This document shows, in pieces, positions 44,014-52,372 of a stretch of 64,000 nucleotides of DNA; the stretch's first letter is position 1, and each line of letters begins with the position of its first letter. The position numbers were made by a program, and so were the translations under genes. Where the stretch lies: the NCBI RefSeq assembly GCF_963556105.2, contig NZ_OY829944.1, positions 1,647,501-1,711,500 of the forward strand, in the 5' to 3' direction. The stretch is from an uncultured Tolumonas sp. Lineage in GTDB: Bacteria > Pseudomonadota > Gammaproteobacteria > Enterobacterales > Aeromonadaceae. A model generated the notes under the pieces. It did no database searches, was not told where the DNA came from, and was given only the letters and a program-made list of their open reading frames with translations.

Positions 44014-44041
44014 CTATTTCTGACACGATGAGTGACGCAGC

Positions 44042-45769
44042 ATGGCAAAATCCCTTCAGATCCGGGTCGGTGGCTATTCCATTGCGGGGCAAAAAGCCAT
44101 CAATCAGGATGCCTTTGCCGTCAAGATCCCCAATGGCCGTGAGCTGGAGCAGAAAGGCGGCGTCGCGGTCATTGCCGATGGCGTCAGCAGTTGTGAAGAC
44201 TCGCATATTGCCAGTCAGACCGCGGTAACGAGCTTCATCAATGATTATCTGAGCACCTCTCCAAACTGGAGTGTCAGCACCAGTGCCTCTAAGGTCATTT
44301 CCAGCCTGAACCGCTGGCTCTATCAGAAAAACCAGCAAAACCACGGCGTCAAAGACAGCATGTTGACGACATTCACCGCAGCGGTGGTGAAATCATCCAC
44401 GCTGCATGTGTTTCATGTCGGCGACACGCGGATTTATCTCTACAGCAACCAACAACTCGAAAAACTCACCACGGATCATGTCGCGACCAGCGGCAAACGC
44501 ACGCACCTGACCCGCGCACTAGGGGCCGATTCCCACCTTGAAGTTGATTATTTGAAACGCTTACTCAGGGAGGGCGATCGCATCATTATGACCTCCGATG
44601 GTGTGCATGGTGTGCTGACATCGGAAATGATGCGTGAGGTACTTGAACGTGAACATGACCCGGAGGCGCAAGCTAAGGCGCTGGTTAATCTGGCGTTGTA
44701 TAAAACCAGCGATGATAATCTCACCGCGCTGATTCTTGCCGTCGATTCGCTGCCTAATGAAACACTAGATGAAACGCAGCAACGGCTGACGCAATTGCCC
44801 ATTCCGCCTGTATTGCAGCTGGGCAATAAAATAGATGGTTATGAGGTGCTGGATATTATCTTCAGCGGCACGCGCAGCCATATGTATAAAGTCAAAGACA
44901 GTGAAACCGGTGCGTTGTTTGTGCTCAAAGCGCCGTCTGAATATTTCACCGAAGATCTGCTGTATCTGGATGGTTTTATCCGCGAAGAGTGGGTCGGGCA
45001 GACCATTGATCATCCCAATGTAATGAAAACTTATAAGCCGCTGCGTCCGAAACAGTTTATGTATTATCTGGGCGAATATATTGTTGGCTGCGATTTACGA
45101 ACCTGGATCAATGAGCACCCTGAGCCAGCCTTAACCGAGGTTAGAGAGATCACCAAACAGATCATTGCCGGATTACGTGCTTTTCAGCGTAATGACATGG
45201 TGCATCAGGATTTAAAACCGGAAAACATCATGCTCACGGTCGATGGCAAGGTCAAGATCCTCGATTTTGGCACCGTGCTGGTCGCTGGCAGTCAGGAGAT
45301 GAATTCACCGCTGGATAAATCGATCCCGCAGGGCAGTGTGAATTACATCGCACCGGAGTATCTGATGGGATTATCCGGCACCATGCGATCTGACCTATTT
45401 TCGTTAGGCGTCATTGTCTATGAGATGCTGGTCGGCAAACTGCCTTATAAAGAGCGTTCGCCGCGAGCGGGCAAATTAAACAGTTATGCTGAATTGACCT
45501 ATACGCCGGGAAAATACTTCCGCAAAGATCTGCCGGTCTGGGTGGATGCTGCATTACAAAAAGCATTACAGCCCGATCCGGAAAATCGTTACGAGGCATT
45601 TTCTGAGTTCTTAACCGATATTTCAGCACCGAACCGGGCGTTGGAAGCGGATTTACAGCATCGCCCGATCTTGGAAAAGAACCCGGTTTTATTTTGGAAA
45701 CTGACGGCTTTGGCTTTATTACTGGGAAATTTGTTGCAGATGTTTTATCGCATTTTTAATGCAAGCTAG
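44042..45769 (+). CDS. Fused PP2C-type phosphatase and Ser/Thr protein kinase, membrane-anchored
   Basis: 575 residues. The N-terminal PP2C domain (about 1-245) has QDAFAV, VIADGVSS, FHVGDTRIYLY and IIMTSDGVH. The kinase domain (about 265-530) has VLKAP (ATP Lys), HQDLKPENIML (catalytic loop) and ILDFGTV (DFG). A C-terminal helix (FWKLTALALLLGNLLQMFY) anchors it in the membrane. Relatives occur in nitrate assimilation clusters of pseudomonads; the target is unknown. A single protein with opposing activities could set a phospho-switch on transport or reduction. Confidence 0.92.
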   Translation: MAKSLQIRVGGYSIAGQKAINQDAFAVKIPNGRELEQKGGVAVIADGVSSCEDSHIASQTAVTSFINDYLSTSPNWSVSTSASKVISSLNRWLYQKNQQNHGVKDSMLTTFTAAVVKSSTLHVFHVGDTRIYLYSNQQLEKLTTDHVATSGKRTHLTRALGADSHLEVDYLKRLLREGDRIIMTSDGVHGVLTSEMMREVLEREHDPEAQAKALVNLALYKTSDDNLTALILAVDSLPNETLDETQQRLTQLPIPPVLQLGNKIDGYEVLDIIFSGTRSHMYKVKDSETGALFVLKAPSEYFTEDLLYLDGFIREEWVGQTIDHPNVMKTYKPLRPKQFMYYLGEYIVGCDLRTWINEHPEPALTEVREITKQIIAGLRAFQRNDMVHQDLKPENIMLTVDGKVKILDFGTVLVAGSQEMNSPLDKSIPQGSVNYIAPEYLMGLSGTMRSDLFSLGVIVYEMLVGKLPYKERSPRAGKLNSYAELTYTPGKYFRKDLPVWVDAALQKALQPDPENRYEAFSEFLTDISAPNRALEADLQHRPILEKNPVLFWKLTALALLLGNLLQMFYRIFNAS

Positions 45770-45774
45770 GTCAC

Positions 45775-45804
45775 AGAATCTTCGCCATGCTGGTTGACTG
45801 ATCT
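45775..45804 (+). pseudogene. Remnant of the 3' end of an ANTAR gene copy
   Basis: It encodes ..IFAMLVD and a stop, almost the same as the last codons of the ANTAR gene (ILATLVD, 38780-38805), and the similarity continues into the following GGTGC/GCACC palindrome and leader. It starts six bases after the kinase stop. This is the left edge of a duplicated block. Confidence 0.75.
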
Positions 45805-45892
45805 GGTGCAATTGCACCGTCGTGAATCACGAAAACCTCATAAAACCGCTAAAAATACATCTAAAGGCTATGTTTTATGTGACTTTTAAAAC

Positions 45893-45908
45893 TGGCATGA
45901 AAGCTGAA
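45893..45908 (+). promoter_or_regulatory. Sigma-54-like promoter before nirB
   Basis: TGGCATGAAAGCTGAA, one base from the nrtA element at 38896-38911. The predicted start near 45918 places the leader RNA as in nrtA. The conservation within an otherwise diverged duplicate suggests it is used. Confidence 0.5.
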
Positions 45909-45980
45909 TGTATCTAAATTGTTAACGGATTAGCCAACCTGTCTTCCCAACAACTTGGCTTTCCAACAATTTGGTCACTC

Positions 45981-45994
45981 AGGCAATGACGCCT
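45981..45994 (+). promoter_or_regulatory. ANTAR-type hexaloop hairpin (P2) in the nirB leader
   Basis: AGGC-AATGAC-GCCT, with loop A1 and G4 as in the nrtA copy (AATGGC). The first hairpin is altered here: AGCCAA pairs with TTGGCT (45931-45960) across a 17- to 18-base insertion instead of a six-base loop. Confidence 0.65.
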
Positions 45995-46025
45995 CACTGG
46001 TTAATTCCAGTGGGGCGTTTTTTTT
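45990..46025 (+). terminator. Intrinsic terminator in the nirB leader
   Basis: Eleven-bp stem CGCCTCACTGG / CCAGTGGGGCG (one G-T) with six-base loop and eight T, homologous to the nrtA terminator. It lies 119 bp before the nirB ATG, so it attenuates nirBD and what follows. Confidence 0.9.
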
Positions 46026-46028
46026 GAG

Positions 46029-46135
46029 CATTACGCCAGCAGGTGCTGACACAGTAACCGGCGTGAAGAGTGCTAGAACCACTAAAACGGATTTAATTGG
46101 AATCGATCCAATCAAAATAGTGCCGTAGTTTAAGG
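46029..46135 (+). pseudogene. Decayed copy of the nrtC 3' end
   Basis: 46029-46049 matches nrtC 42247-42268 except for one indel and one change (core CAGCAGGTGCTGA). ACTAAAACG (46081) and AAAATAGTGCCGTAG (46114) match the last codons of nrtC (42313 and 42324). No open frame remains. It is the right edge of a duplicated block whose nrtA, nrtB and most of nrtC were lost. Confidence 0.75.
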
Positions 46136-46144
46136 AACATAAAC

Positions 46145-48664
46145 ATGAGCAAGCAACGTCTGTTAGTCGTCGGTAACGGCATGGTTGGCCACCACTTTGT
46201 TGAACAACTGGTCAACGCAGGTGGTCTGGAACAATTCGAAGTCACCGTATTAGGTGCAGAACCTGATAGCGCCTATGATCGGGTACATCTGTCCGAAGTT
46301 TTCGGCGGTCGTGCACCGAAAGAGCTGCAGATGGCTGATCCAGAATGGTATGCCGAAAAAGGCGTGTCACTGATCCTGAGCTGCAAAGCGGAATCGCTGG
46401 ATCTGGCAAACAAGACTATTACTTCCGAACAGGGCGAATCTTATGTTTTTGACAAAATGGTACTGGCAACCGGTTCTTATCCGTTCGTTCCACCTATTCC
46501 TGGTCACGATCGTAAAGGTTGTTATGTCTATCGCACGCTGGCTGACCTGGATGAAATCCGTGATGCCTGTGCTGGTGGCCGCACCGGTGTGGTTGTTGGT
46601 GGCGGTTTGCTGGGGCTGGAAGCGGCTAACGCGCTGCGTCTGCTCGGTCTGGAAACGCACGTTATTGAATTCGCACCACGCCTGATGCCGGTGCAGCTTG
46701 ATCCGGTTGCCGGTGATCTACTGAAAAGCAAAATTGGCAGTTTGGGCGTTAAAGTGCTCGTGGATACCGCGACAGACAAAATCGTCGATGGCGAAGGTGC
46801 GCTGCACCGCATGATGTTTAAAGACGGTTCATATCTGGAAACCGATGTGATCCTGTTCTCTGCCGGTATCCGCCCGGAAGATCGTCTGGCCCGTCAGGCG
46901 GGTCTGGCTGTCGGCGAACGTGGTGGTATCACCATTGATGAACAGTGTGTGACGTCGCATCCGGATGTGCTGGCGATCGGCGAGTGTGCACTGTGGTCAG
47001 GTAAGATTTTTGGTCTGGTAGCCCCTGGCTATCAGATGGCTCGCTCTGCGGTCAGCACATTACTGGGTGGTGAAACCCGCTTTAAAGGTGCCGATATGAG
47101 CACCAAACTGAAACTGATGGGCGTTGATGTGGGCGCCATCGGTGACAGCCATGCCGCCACTGAAGGCGCACAAGAATTACTGCTGCTGGATCGTCCTTCT
47201 GGCATCTACAAAAAATTGGTCACTGATGAAACCGGCAAATTCCTGCTCGGTGCGATCCTGATTGGCGATAACAGCGATTACGATCAACTGCTGCAGTTTT
47301 ATCTGAACAAGATGGAGCTGCCTGATCCGGCTCTATCATTGTTACTGCCGGAAGGCGGTAGTGCGAAACCAACGTCACTGGCGCTACCAGATACCGCGAC
47401 CATTTGTTCTTGCCATAACGTCACCAAAGGCGATGTGGTGGCAGCGGTCAAAGCGGGTAATCACACCGTGGCGGATATCAAAGCCTGCACCAAAGCCGGT
47501 ACTGGTTGTGGTGGTTGCTCGAACCTGCTGAAACAGGTGGTTGATCAGACATTGACTGAAATGGGTATGGAAGCGAATAACCATGTCTGTGAACACTTTG
47601 CGTTTACCCGTCAGGAGCTGTTTCATCAAATTCGCGTCGGTGAGTTGAAAACCTTTGAACAGGTGTTGAGCAAGCATGGCAAAGGCCGTGGCTGCCACAT
47701 CTGCAAGCCGATGATTGGTTCCATCATGGCGTCATTGTGGAACGACCACATTCTGGAAAAGCCGCATCAACCGTTGCAAGACACCAACGATGCCTTCCTC
47801 GGTAACCTGCAAAAAGATGGTACCTATTCCATCGTGCCACGGATTGCCGGTGGTGAAATTACCCCCGACAAGCTGATTGTGCTCGGTCAGGTGGCAAAAA
47901 AATACAACCTCTACACCAAAGTGACTGGCGGTCAGCGTATTGACATGTTTGGGGCGCGCGTTGATCAACTGCCGGTGATCTGGAAAGAGCTGGTCGATGC
48001 CGGTTTTGAAACCGGTCATGCCTACGGCAAATCGCTGCGTACTGTGAAATCGTGTGTCGGTTCGACCTGGTGTCGTTACGGCGTCAAAGATTCTGCCGGC
48101 ATGGCGGTAACGCTGGAGAACCGTTACAAGGGCATTCGTGCGCCGCACAAAATCAAGTTTGCGGTTTCCGGTTGCACCCGTGAATGTGCTGAAGCACAAA
48201 GCAAAGATTTTGGCGTGATTGCCACCGAAAAAGGCTGGAACTTGTATGTCTGCGGTAACGGCGGGATGCGCCCTCGTCATGCCGATCTGTTTGCCACCGA
48301 TTTGAGCGATGAAGACTTAATCAAATACATCGATCGCCTGATGGTGTTCTACATCCGTACTGGTGACCGTCTGCAACGTACTTCCGTGTGGATGGAAAAC
48401 ATGGAAGGCGGTCTGGATTACCTGAAATCGGTCATCATCAACGACAAGCTCGGTATCGTTACTGAACTGGAAGATCAGATGCAGCACCTGATCAATACCT
48501 ATCAGTGTGAATGGAAAACCACCATTGAAGATCCGGAAAAACTGAAACGTTTTGCACCTTTCCTTAACAGTGATGAGGCGTATATGCCGCCACGTCAAAT
48601 CGTGCGTGAACAGGCGATCCCTAAAGCGGATGAAGAGTTAATTTTAATCAAGGAGTTGGTATGA
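46145..48664 (+). CDS. nirB: Assimilatory NAD(P)H nitrite reductase, large subunit
   Basis: 839 residues. It reduces nitrite to ammonium in the cytoplasm with six electrons from NAD(P)H. FAD motif VVGNGMVGHHFVEQL, NAD motif GVVVGGGLLGLEAANAL, BFD [2Fe-2S] domain (CSCH...CTKAGTGCGGC, about 420-460) and sirohaem/[4Fe-4S] domain (SCVGSTWCRYG, SGCTRECAEAQ, about 638-685) are in the usual order. TAAGGA precedes the ATG. It overlaps nirD by four bases (ATGA). Confidence 0.97.
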   Translation: MSKQRLLVVGNGMVGHHFVEQLVNAGGLEQFEVTVLGAEPDSAYDRVHLSEVFGGRAPKELQMADPEWYAEKGVSLILSCKAESLDLANKTITSEQGESYVFDKMVLATGSYPFVPPIPGHDRKGCYVYRTLADLDEIRDACAGGRTGVVVGGGLLGLEAANALRLLGLETHVIEFAPRLMPVQLDPVAGDLLKSKIGSLGVKVLVDTATDKIVDGEGALHRMMFKDGSYLETDVILFSAGIRPEDRLARQAGLAVGERGGITIDEQCVTSHPDVLAIGECALWSGKIFGLVAPGYQMARSAVSTLLGGETRFKGADMSTKLKLMGVDVGAIGDSHAATEGAQELLLLDRPSGIYKKLVTDETGKFLLGAILIGDNSDYDQLLQFYLNKMELPDPALSLLLPEGGSAKPTSLALPDTATICSCHNVTKGDVVAAVKAGNHTVADIKACTKAGTGCGGCSNLLKQVVDQTLTEMGMEANNHVCEHFAFTRQELFHQIRVGELKTFEQVLSKHGKGRGCHICKPMIGSIMASLWNDHILEKPHQPLQDTNDAFLGNLQKDGTYSIVPRIAGGEITPDKLIVLGQVAKKYNLYTKVTGGQRIDMFGARVDQLPVIWKELVDAGFETGHAYGKSLRTVKSCVGSTWCRYGVKDSAGMAVTLENRYKGIRAPHKIKFAVSGCTRECAEAQSKDFGVIATEKGWNLYVCGNGGMRPRHADLFATDLSDEDLIKYIDRLMVFYIRTGDRLQRTSVWMENMEGGLDYLKSVIINDKLGIVTELEDQMQHLINTYQCEWKTTIEDPEKLKRFAPFLNSDEAYMPPRQIVREQAIPKADEELILIKELV

Positions 48665-48990
48665 GCTGGCAGAAAATTTGCGAATTGAACGACCTGATTG
48701 AACATTCCGGCCGTACTGCATTAGTAAATGGGAAACAGGTAGCGGTGTTTTATATCCCGAATGAAATACCGTCTGTGTATGCACTGGATAATTGGGATCC
48801 GCTGGGTGAAGCCTTTGTTCTCTCGCGCGGTATTCTCGGCGATATTCAGGATGAGCTGTGTGTCGCATCGCCTTTGTATAAGCAGCATTTCGCACTGGCC
48901 GATGGGCGTTGTTTAGACGCACCAGGGATCGCGGTAAAAAGTTGGCCGGTCGATGTACGTGGCAATGAAGTCTGGTTAAAAGCGGAATAA
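48661..48990 (+). CDS. nirD: Nitrite reductase small subunit
   Basis: 109 residues with a Rieske-like fold without the Rieske cysteine/histidine pairs, as usual for NirD (KQVAVFYIPNEIPSVYALDNWDPLGEAFVLSRGILGDIQDELCVASPLYKQHFALADGRCLD). It is required for NirB activity. It is coupled to nirB by overlap. Confidence 0.95.
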   Translation: MSWQKICELNDLIEHSGRTALVNGKQVAVFYIPNEIPSVYALDNWDPLGEAFVLSRGILGDIQDELCVASPLYKQHFALADGRCLDAPGIAVKSWPVDVRGNEVWLKAE

Positions 48991-49000
48991 GGAAATCATT

Positions 49001-50221
49001 ATGGGTTGCTGTGATGCAGGTGCAATGAGCGTTCAGGATGCATTAAACACAATGCTGGCGCAAATCACGCCAGTCAGCGAGTGCGTCACAGTGTCTCTGG
49101 CGAATTCACAGGGGCATATCTTAGCGGAGAACGTGTTGTCTCCGCTAAATATGCCTCCGTTTGATAACTCCGCGATGGATGGTTACGCCTTTCGTTTTGC
49201 TGACTGGCGTGATGGCATAGTCATGCCAGTGGCTGGCACCGCTTTAGCCGGACAACCTTTCAGTGGTGAAATTCCGCTGGGGGCCTGCCTGCGCATCATG
49301 ACCGGTGCGCAGGTGCCTGCAGGGTTAGACACCGTGATCATGCAGGAACAAACCGCGCAGACACCAGAGGGCGTGCTGTTCACCCAGTCACCGAAAGCCA
49401 AAGCGAATATCCGTTATCTGGGAGAAGAAATTCGCACCGGTGATGTCGTGCTGATGGCCGGTACGCGGTTACATGCCCGCGCGTTACCGTTATTGGCAAC
49501 ACTGGGGTTGCCGGAAGTGAACGTGCGTCGCCGCCTGAAAGTTGCCATTTTCAGCACTGGTGATGAACTGAAACTACCGGGCACGCCATTACAAGCAGGT
49601 GAGATCTACGACTCAAACCGTTACGGCATCGAAGCCATGTTGAACCGGATGGGCATTGAATGTCTGAATCTGGGCATCATTCCCGATGATCCGGCACAAC
49701 TGCGCGACACCTTTATGCAAGCGGCACAATCTGCCGATGCCATTATCACCTCGGGTGGCGTTTCCGTCGGTGAAGCCGACTACACCAAAGATCTGCTGCT
49801 GGAGTTGGGTGAAGTCGGTTTTTGGTCGGTGGCAATGAAACCGGGCAAGCCGTTTGCGTTTGGCAAGATCCGCGATAAACACTTCTTTGGTTTGCCGGGT
49901 AATCCGGTGTCTGCATTCGTTACTTTCTACCAGCTGGTGCAATCGCCATTACGCAAACTGGCGGGTGAAATTTCTGCCGCGCCATTACGCATTCCTGCTG
50001 TTGCGGAGCACCACTTCCGCAGTGCGAGAAATCGTGTCGATTTTCAACGTGGCCAGATGAGCGTCAATGCCGAAGGGCAGATCACAGTGCGCTCTACCGG
50101 AGCACAAGGTTCCGGCATGTTCACCTCGCTGTGTGCCGCCAATTGTTTCGTTATCGTGGAAAACGATGTACCTGCTGGTACATCTGTCACCGTGGAATTG
50201 TTTAACGAGATCGTGAACTGA
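49001..50221 (+). CDS. moeA: Molybdopterin molybdenumtransferase MoeA
   Basis: 406 residues. It inserts molybdate into adenylylated molybdopterin. Typical segments are NMPPFDNSAMDGYAFR, LRIMTGAQVPAGLDTVIMQEQ, IFSTGDEL, SGGVSVGEADYTKDLL and KPGKPFAFG...GLPGNPVSAFVTF. It lies 10 bp behind nirD and provides the cofactor for NasA. Confidence 0.95.
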   Translation: MGCCDAGAMSVQDALNTMLAQITPVSECVTVSLANSQGHILAENVLSPLNMPPFDNSAMDGYAFRFADWRDGIVMPVAGTALAGQPFSGEIPLGACLRIMTGAQVPAGLDTVIMQEQTAQTPEGVLFTQSPKAKANIRYLGEEIRTGDVVLMAGTRLHARALPLLATLGLPEVNVRRRLKVAIFSTGDELKLPGTPLQAGEIYDSNRYGIEAMLNRMGIECLNLGIIPDDPAQLRDTFMQAAQSADAIITSGGVSVGEADYTKDLLLELGEVGFWSVAMKPGKPFAFGKIRDKHFFGLPGNPVSAFVTFYQLVQSPLRKLAGEISAAPLRIPAVAEHHFRSARNRVDFQRGQMSVNAEGQITVRSTGAQGSGMFTSLCAANCFVIVENDVPAGTSVTVELFNEIVN

Positions 50222-50229
50222 GGTGACAA

Positions 50230-51024
50230 ATGAAAGAGCTAACTGATCAGGAACTACTGCGTTATCACCGTCAGATCAATCTGCGCAGTGTCGATATTGA
50301 CGGCCAGACGGCGCTGAAAAATGCACGTGTGCTGATCGTGGGCTTAGGCGGCCTTGGCTGTGCCGCCGCGCAATACCTGACCACTGCCGGTGTTGGGCAA
50401 CTCACACTGGTAGATGGCGACACGGTTGATGTCAGCAATCTGCAACGGCAGGTGTTACATCATGATGCCCGTATTGGCATGAACAAGGCGGAATCCGCAC
50501 GACAGACCTTAGCGGTGTTAAATCCGAACTGTCAGTTTGAAGTGATCCCGCGTTATTTGGATGAATCATCTGTTTTGTCGCTGGTGGCAGCACACGATCT
50601 GGTGCTCGACTGTAGCGACAAGCTGGATACCCGAAATTTATTAAATCTGACCTGTTTTATGCATAAAACCCCGCTGGTTTCCGGTGCGGCGATCCGCTTT
50701 GAGGGTCAGGTTACTGTTTTTCGCTGGCTGCAAGACGAACCCTGCTACCACTGCTTCAGCCAGTTTTTTTCTTCTAACCAAGTGGGCCAAAGCTGCGTCG
50801 AAGTCGGCGTGCTGGCTCCGATAGTGGGAGTGGTCGGTAGTTTACAAGCGATGGAAGCGTTGAAATTGCTGACCAAGGCCGGAACACCGTTAAGCGGTCA
50901 GTTGTTGTTGATTGATGGCTTAAGCGGGCAGTTTAGATCGATGAAATTAAAGAAGAATAATAGTTGTGCTGTATGTGGGGATGAACCGCGGACGAACTCA
51001 TACTCTGAGACCGACACGCCGTAA
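50230..51024 (+). CDS. moeB: Molybdopterin-synthase adenylyltransferase MoeB
   Basis: 264 residues. It adenylates the MoaD C-terminus. ATP motif VLIVGLGGLGCAAAQYLTTAGVGQLTLVDGD and RYHRQINL are present. Zinc cysteines are in CYHCFS and the C-terminal CAVCGD. The last dozen residues (RTNSYSETDTP) lie beyond the normal MoeB end and are encoded by the palindromic repeat that begins at 50994, so the native C-terminus has been replaced or extended. Confidence 0.94.
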   Translation: MKELTDQELLRYHRQINLRSVDIDGQTALKNARVLIVGLGGLGCAAAQYLTTAGVGQLTLVDGDTVDVSNLQRQVLHHDARIGMNKAESARQTLAVLNPNCQFEVIPRYLDESSVLSLVAAHDLVLDCSDKLDTRNLLNLTCFMHKTPLVSGAAIRFEGQVTVFRWLQDEPCYHCFSQFFSSNQVGQSCVEVGVLAPIVGVVGSLQAMEALKLLTKAGTPLSGQLLLIDGLSGQFRSMKLKKNNSCAVCGDEPRTNSYSETDTP

Positions 51025-51250
51025 ACCCATCCATGGGGGCTTGAGTGCCGCATCCTTGCGGCACACAGTCGCCTTCAGAGTATGAGTTCATCCACCAGAG
51101 TGGATGAAGAAAAATAGAACAAACAGAGGGTAGGTGTAGCCCTTAGATACACAAACGAGAGGAATCTGTTGTCTTGTTTGTAAAGACGACTGTGCGCCGC
51201 AGGACGCGGCGCCCAAGCCTCCAAGGATGGATCCACGGCGTGTCGGTCTT
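50994..51250. repeat. Composite palindromic repeat element between moeB and moaA
   Basis: Outer arms of about 65 bp, 51008-51073 and 51185-51249, are inverted and imperfect copies (both with GACCGACACGCCGT and CACAGTCG parts). A 15-bp inverted pair (GAACTCATACTCTGA, 50994 and 51075) and an 8-bp hairpin (TCATCCAC / GTGGATGA, 51088-51107) lie within the left half. No ORF for a transposase is present, so it is like a MITE or dispersed intergenic palindrome. Confidence 0.75.
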
Positions 51251-51280
51251 ACAAATGAGACAACAGGTTCAACAAACAAA

Positions 51281-51391
51281 ACACACCGAGCGTCACCGCC
51301 TAAGTCACCGATAAGGCGATGCCGCCGAGCAGCAGCGATGTTGCGAGGGTCAGTAAAGAAATGCACTGGCCTCCCGAATTTGGAAAGGTGT
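51281..51391 (+). promoter_or_regulatory. Moco (molybdenum cofactor) riboswitch upstream of moaA
   Basis: It ends with GGCCTCCCGAATTTGGAAAG then GTGTTTATG, and contains the stem GGTCAGT / ACTGGCC around AAAGAAATGC. This corresponds in shape and position to the E. coli moaA Moco RNA (stem changed by compensating bases, loop GAAATG and CTCCC/GGAAAGGTGT kept). The 5' arm ACACACC can pair with GGTGT. The RBS is inside the aptamer, so translation control is likely. Confidence 0.88.
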
Positions 51392-51393
51392 TT

Positions 51394-52371
51394 ATGATAT
51401 TAGAAGACGGTTTTTCCCGCCGCTTTCATTACCTGCGTCTGTCGTTGACCGAAGCCTGTAATTTTCGCTGCACATACTGTCTGCCGGATGGCTATCGCCC
51501 CGCCGGACGCAAATCATTCCTCACTGTCGACGAGATTCGACGGGTGGTGCACGGCTTTGCCGAATTGGGCGTTAAGAAGATCCGCCTGACTGGTGGTGAG
51601 CCTTCTATGCGCCGTGATTTACCCGCCATTATCGAAACTGTTGCTAACACTGCCGGTATCGAAAAAGTGGCGATGACCACCAACGGCTATCGCCTGAAAG
51701 AACGCGCGGCACAATGGTATGACGCCGGCTTGCGTGATCTGAATGTCAGCATCGACAGCCTCGATCCGCGTCAATTTCAGCTCATTACCGGTGAAAACAA
51801 ACTCGCAGAAATTCTGGATGGTATCGAAGCCGCACAAGCGGCGGGTTATCACCGCATCAAAGTTAATTCCGTCTTGCTGAAAAACCTCAATGATCACGAG
51901 CTCTCGCAGTTCCTGTTTTGGATCAAAGGCCAGCCGATTCAATTACGCCTGATCGAATTAATGCAGACCGGTGAGATGGATGCCCGTTTCCAAAAACATC
52001 ATCAAAGCGGTTTACCGATTAAAAAGCGCTTGCTGCGAGAAGGCTGGTTACAGCAGCCGAAAGGGCAAACTGATGGCCCGGCGGAAGTGTTTTCCCACCC
52101 CGATTATTTGGGGCAGATCGGCCTTATCATGCCATACAGCAAAGATTTCTGTGCCAGCTGTAACCGCCTACGTGTCTCTGCGGTCGGTAAATTACATCTT
52201 TGCCTGTTTGGCGAAGAAGGCGTTGCGTTACGTGATTTATTGCAAGATGACAGCCAGCACACCGAATTGCAAACGCGCATCTTGGAAGGTTTAACTCATA
52301 AGCGTGAGACCCATTTCCTGCATCAGGGAAACAGCGGTGTCACACCACATCTGGCATCCATCGGGGGCTAA
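51394..52371 (+). CDS. moaA: GTP 3',8-cyclase MoaA
   Basis: 325 residues from ATG 51394; a longer frame would start inside the riboswitch. Radical-SAM motif CNFRCTYC (N-terminal [4Fe-4S]), [10 protein letters not shown], and the C-terminal cluster motif [24 protein letters not shown] are present. It makes the first intermediate of Moco from GTP. It lacks the usual C-terminal GG; it ends ASIGG, which does carry GG. Confidence 0.95.
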   Translation: MILEDGFSRRFHYLRLSLTEACNFRCTYCLPDGYRPAGRKSFLTVDEIRRVVHGFAELGVKKIRLTGGEPSMRRDLPAIIETVANTAGIEKVAMTTNGYRLKERAAQWYDAGLRDLNVSIDSLDPRQFQLITGENKLAEILDGIEAAQAAGYHRIKVNSVLLKNLNDHELSQFLFWIKGQPIQLRLIELMQTGEMDARFQKHHQSGLPIKKRLLREGWLQQPKGQTDGPAEVFSHPDYLGQIGLIMPYSKDFCASCNRLRVSAVGKLHLCLFGEEGVALRDLLQDDSQHTELQTRILEGLTHKRETHFLHQGNSGVTPHLASIGG

Positions 52372-52372
52372 C

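Noticed and set aside
51319-51393. Upstream in-frame extension of moaA
   Set aside because: It runs through the Moco riboswitch; ATG 51394 directly after GGAAAGGTG matches the E. coli arrangement.
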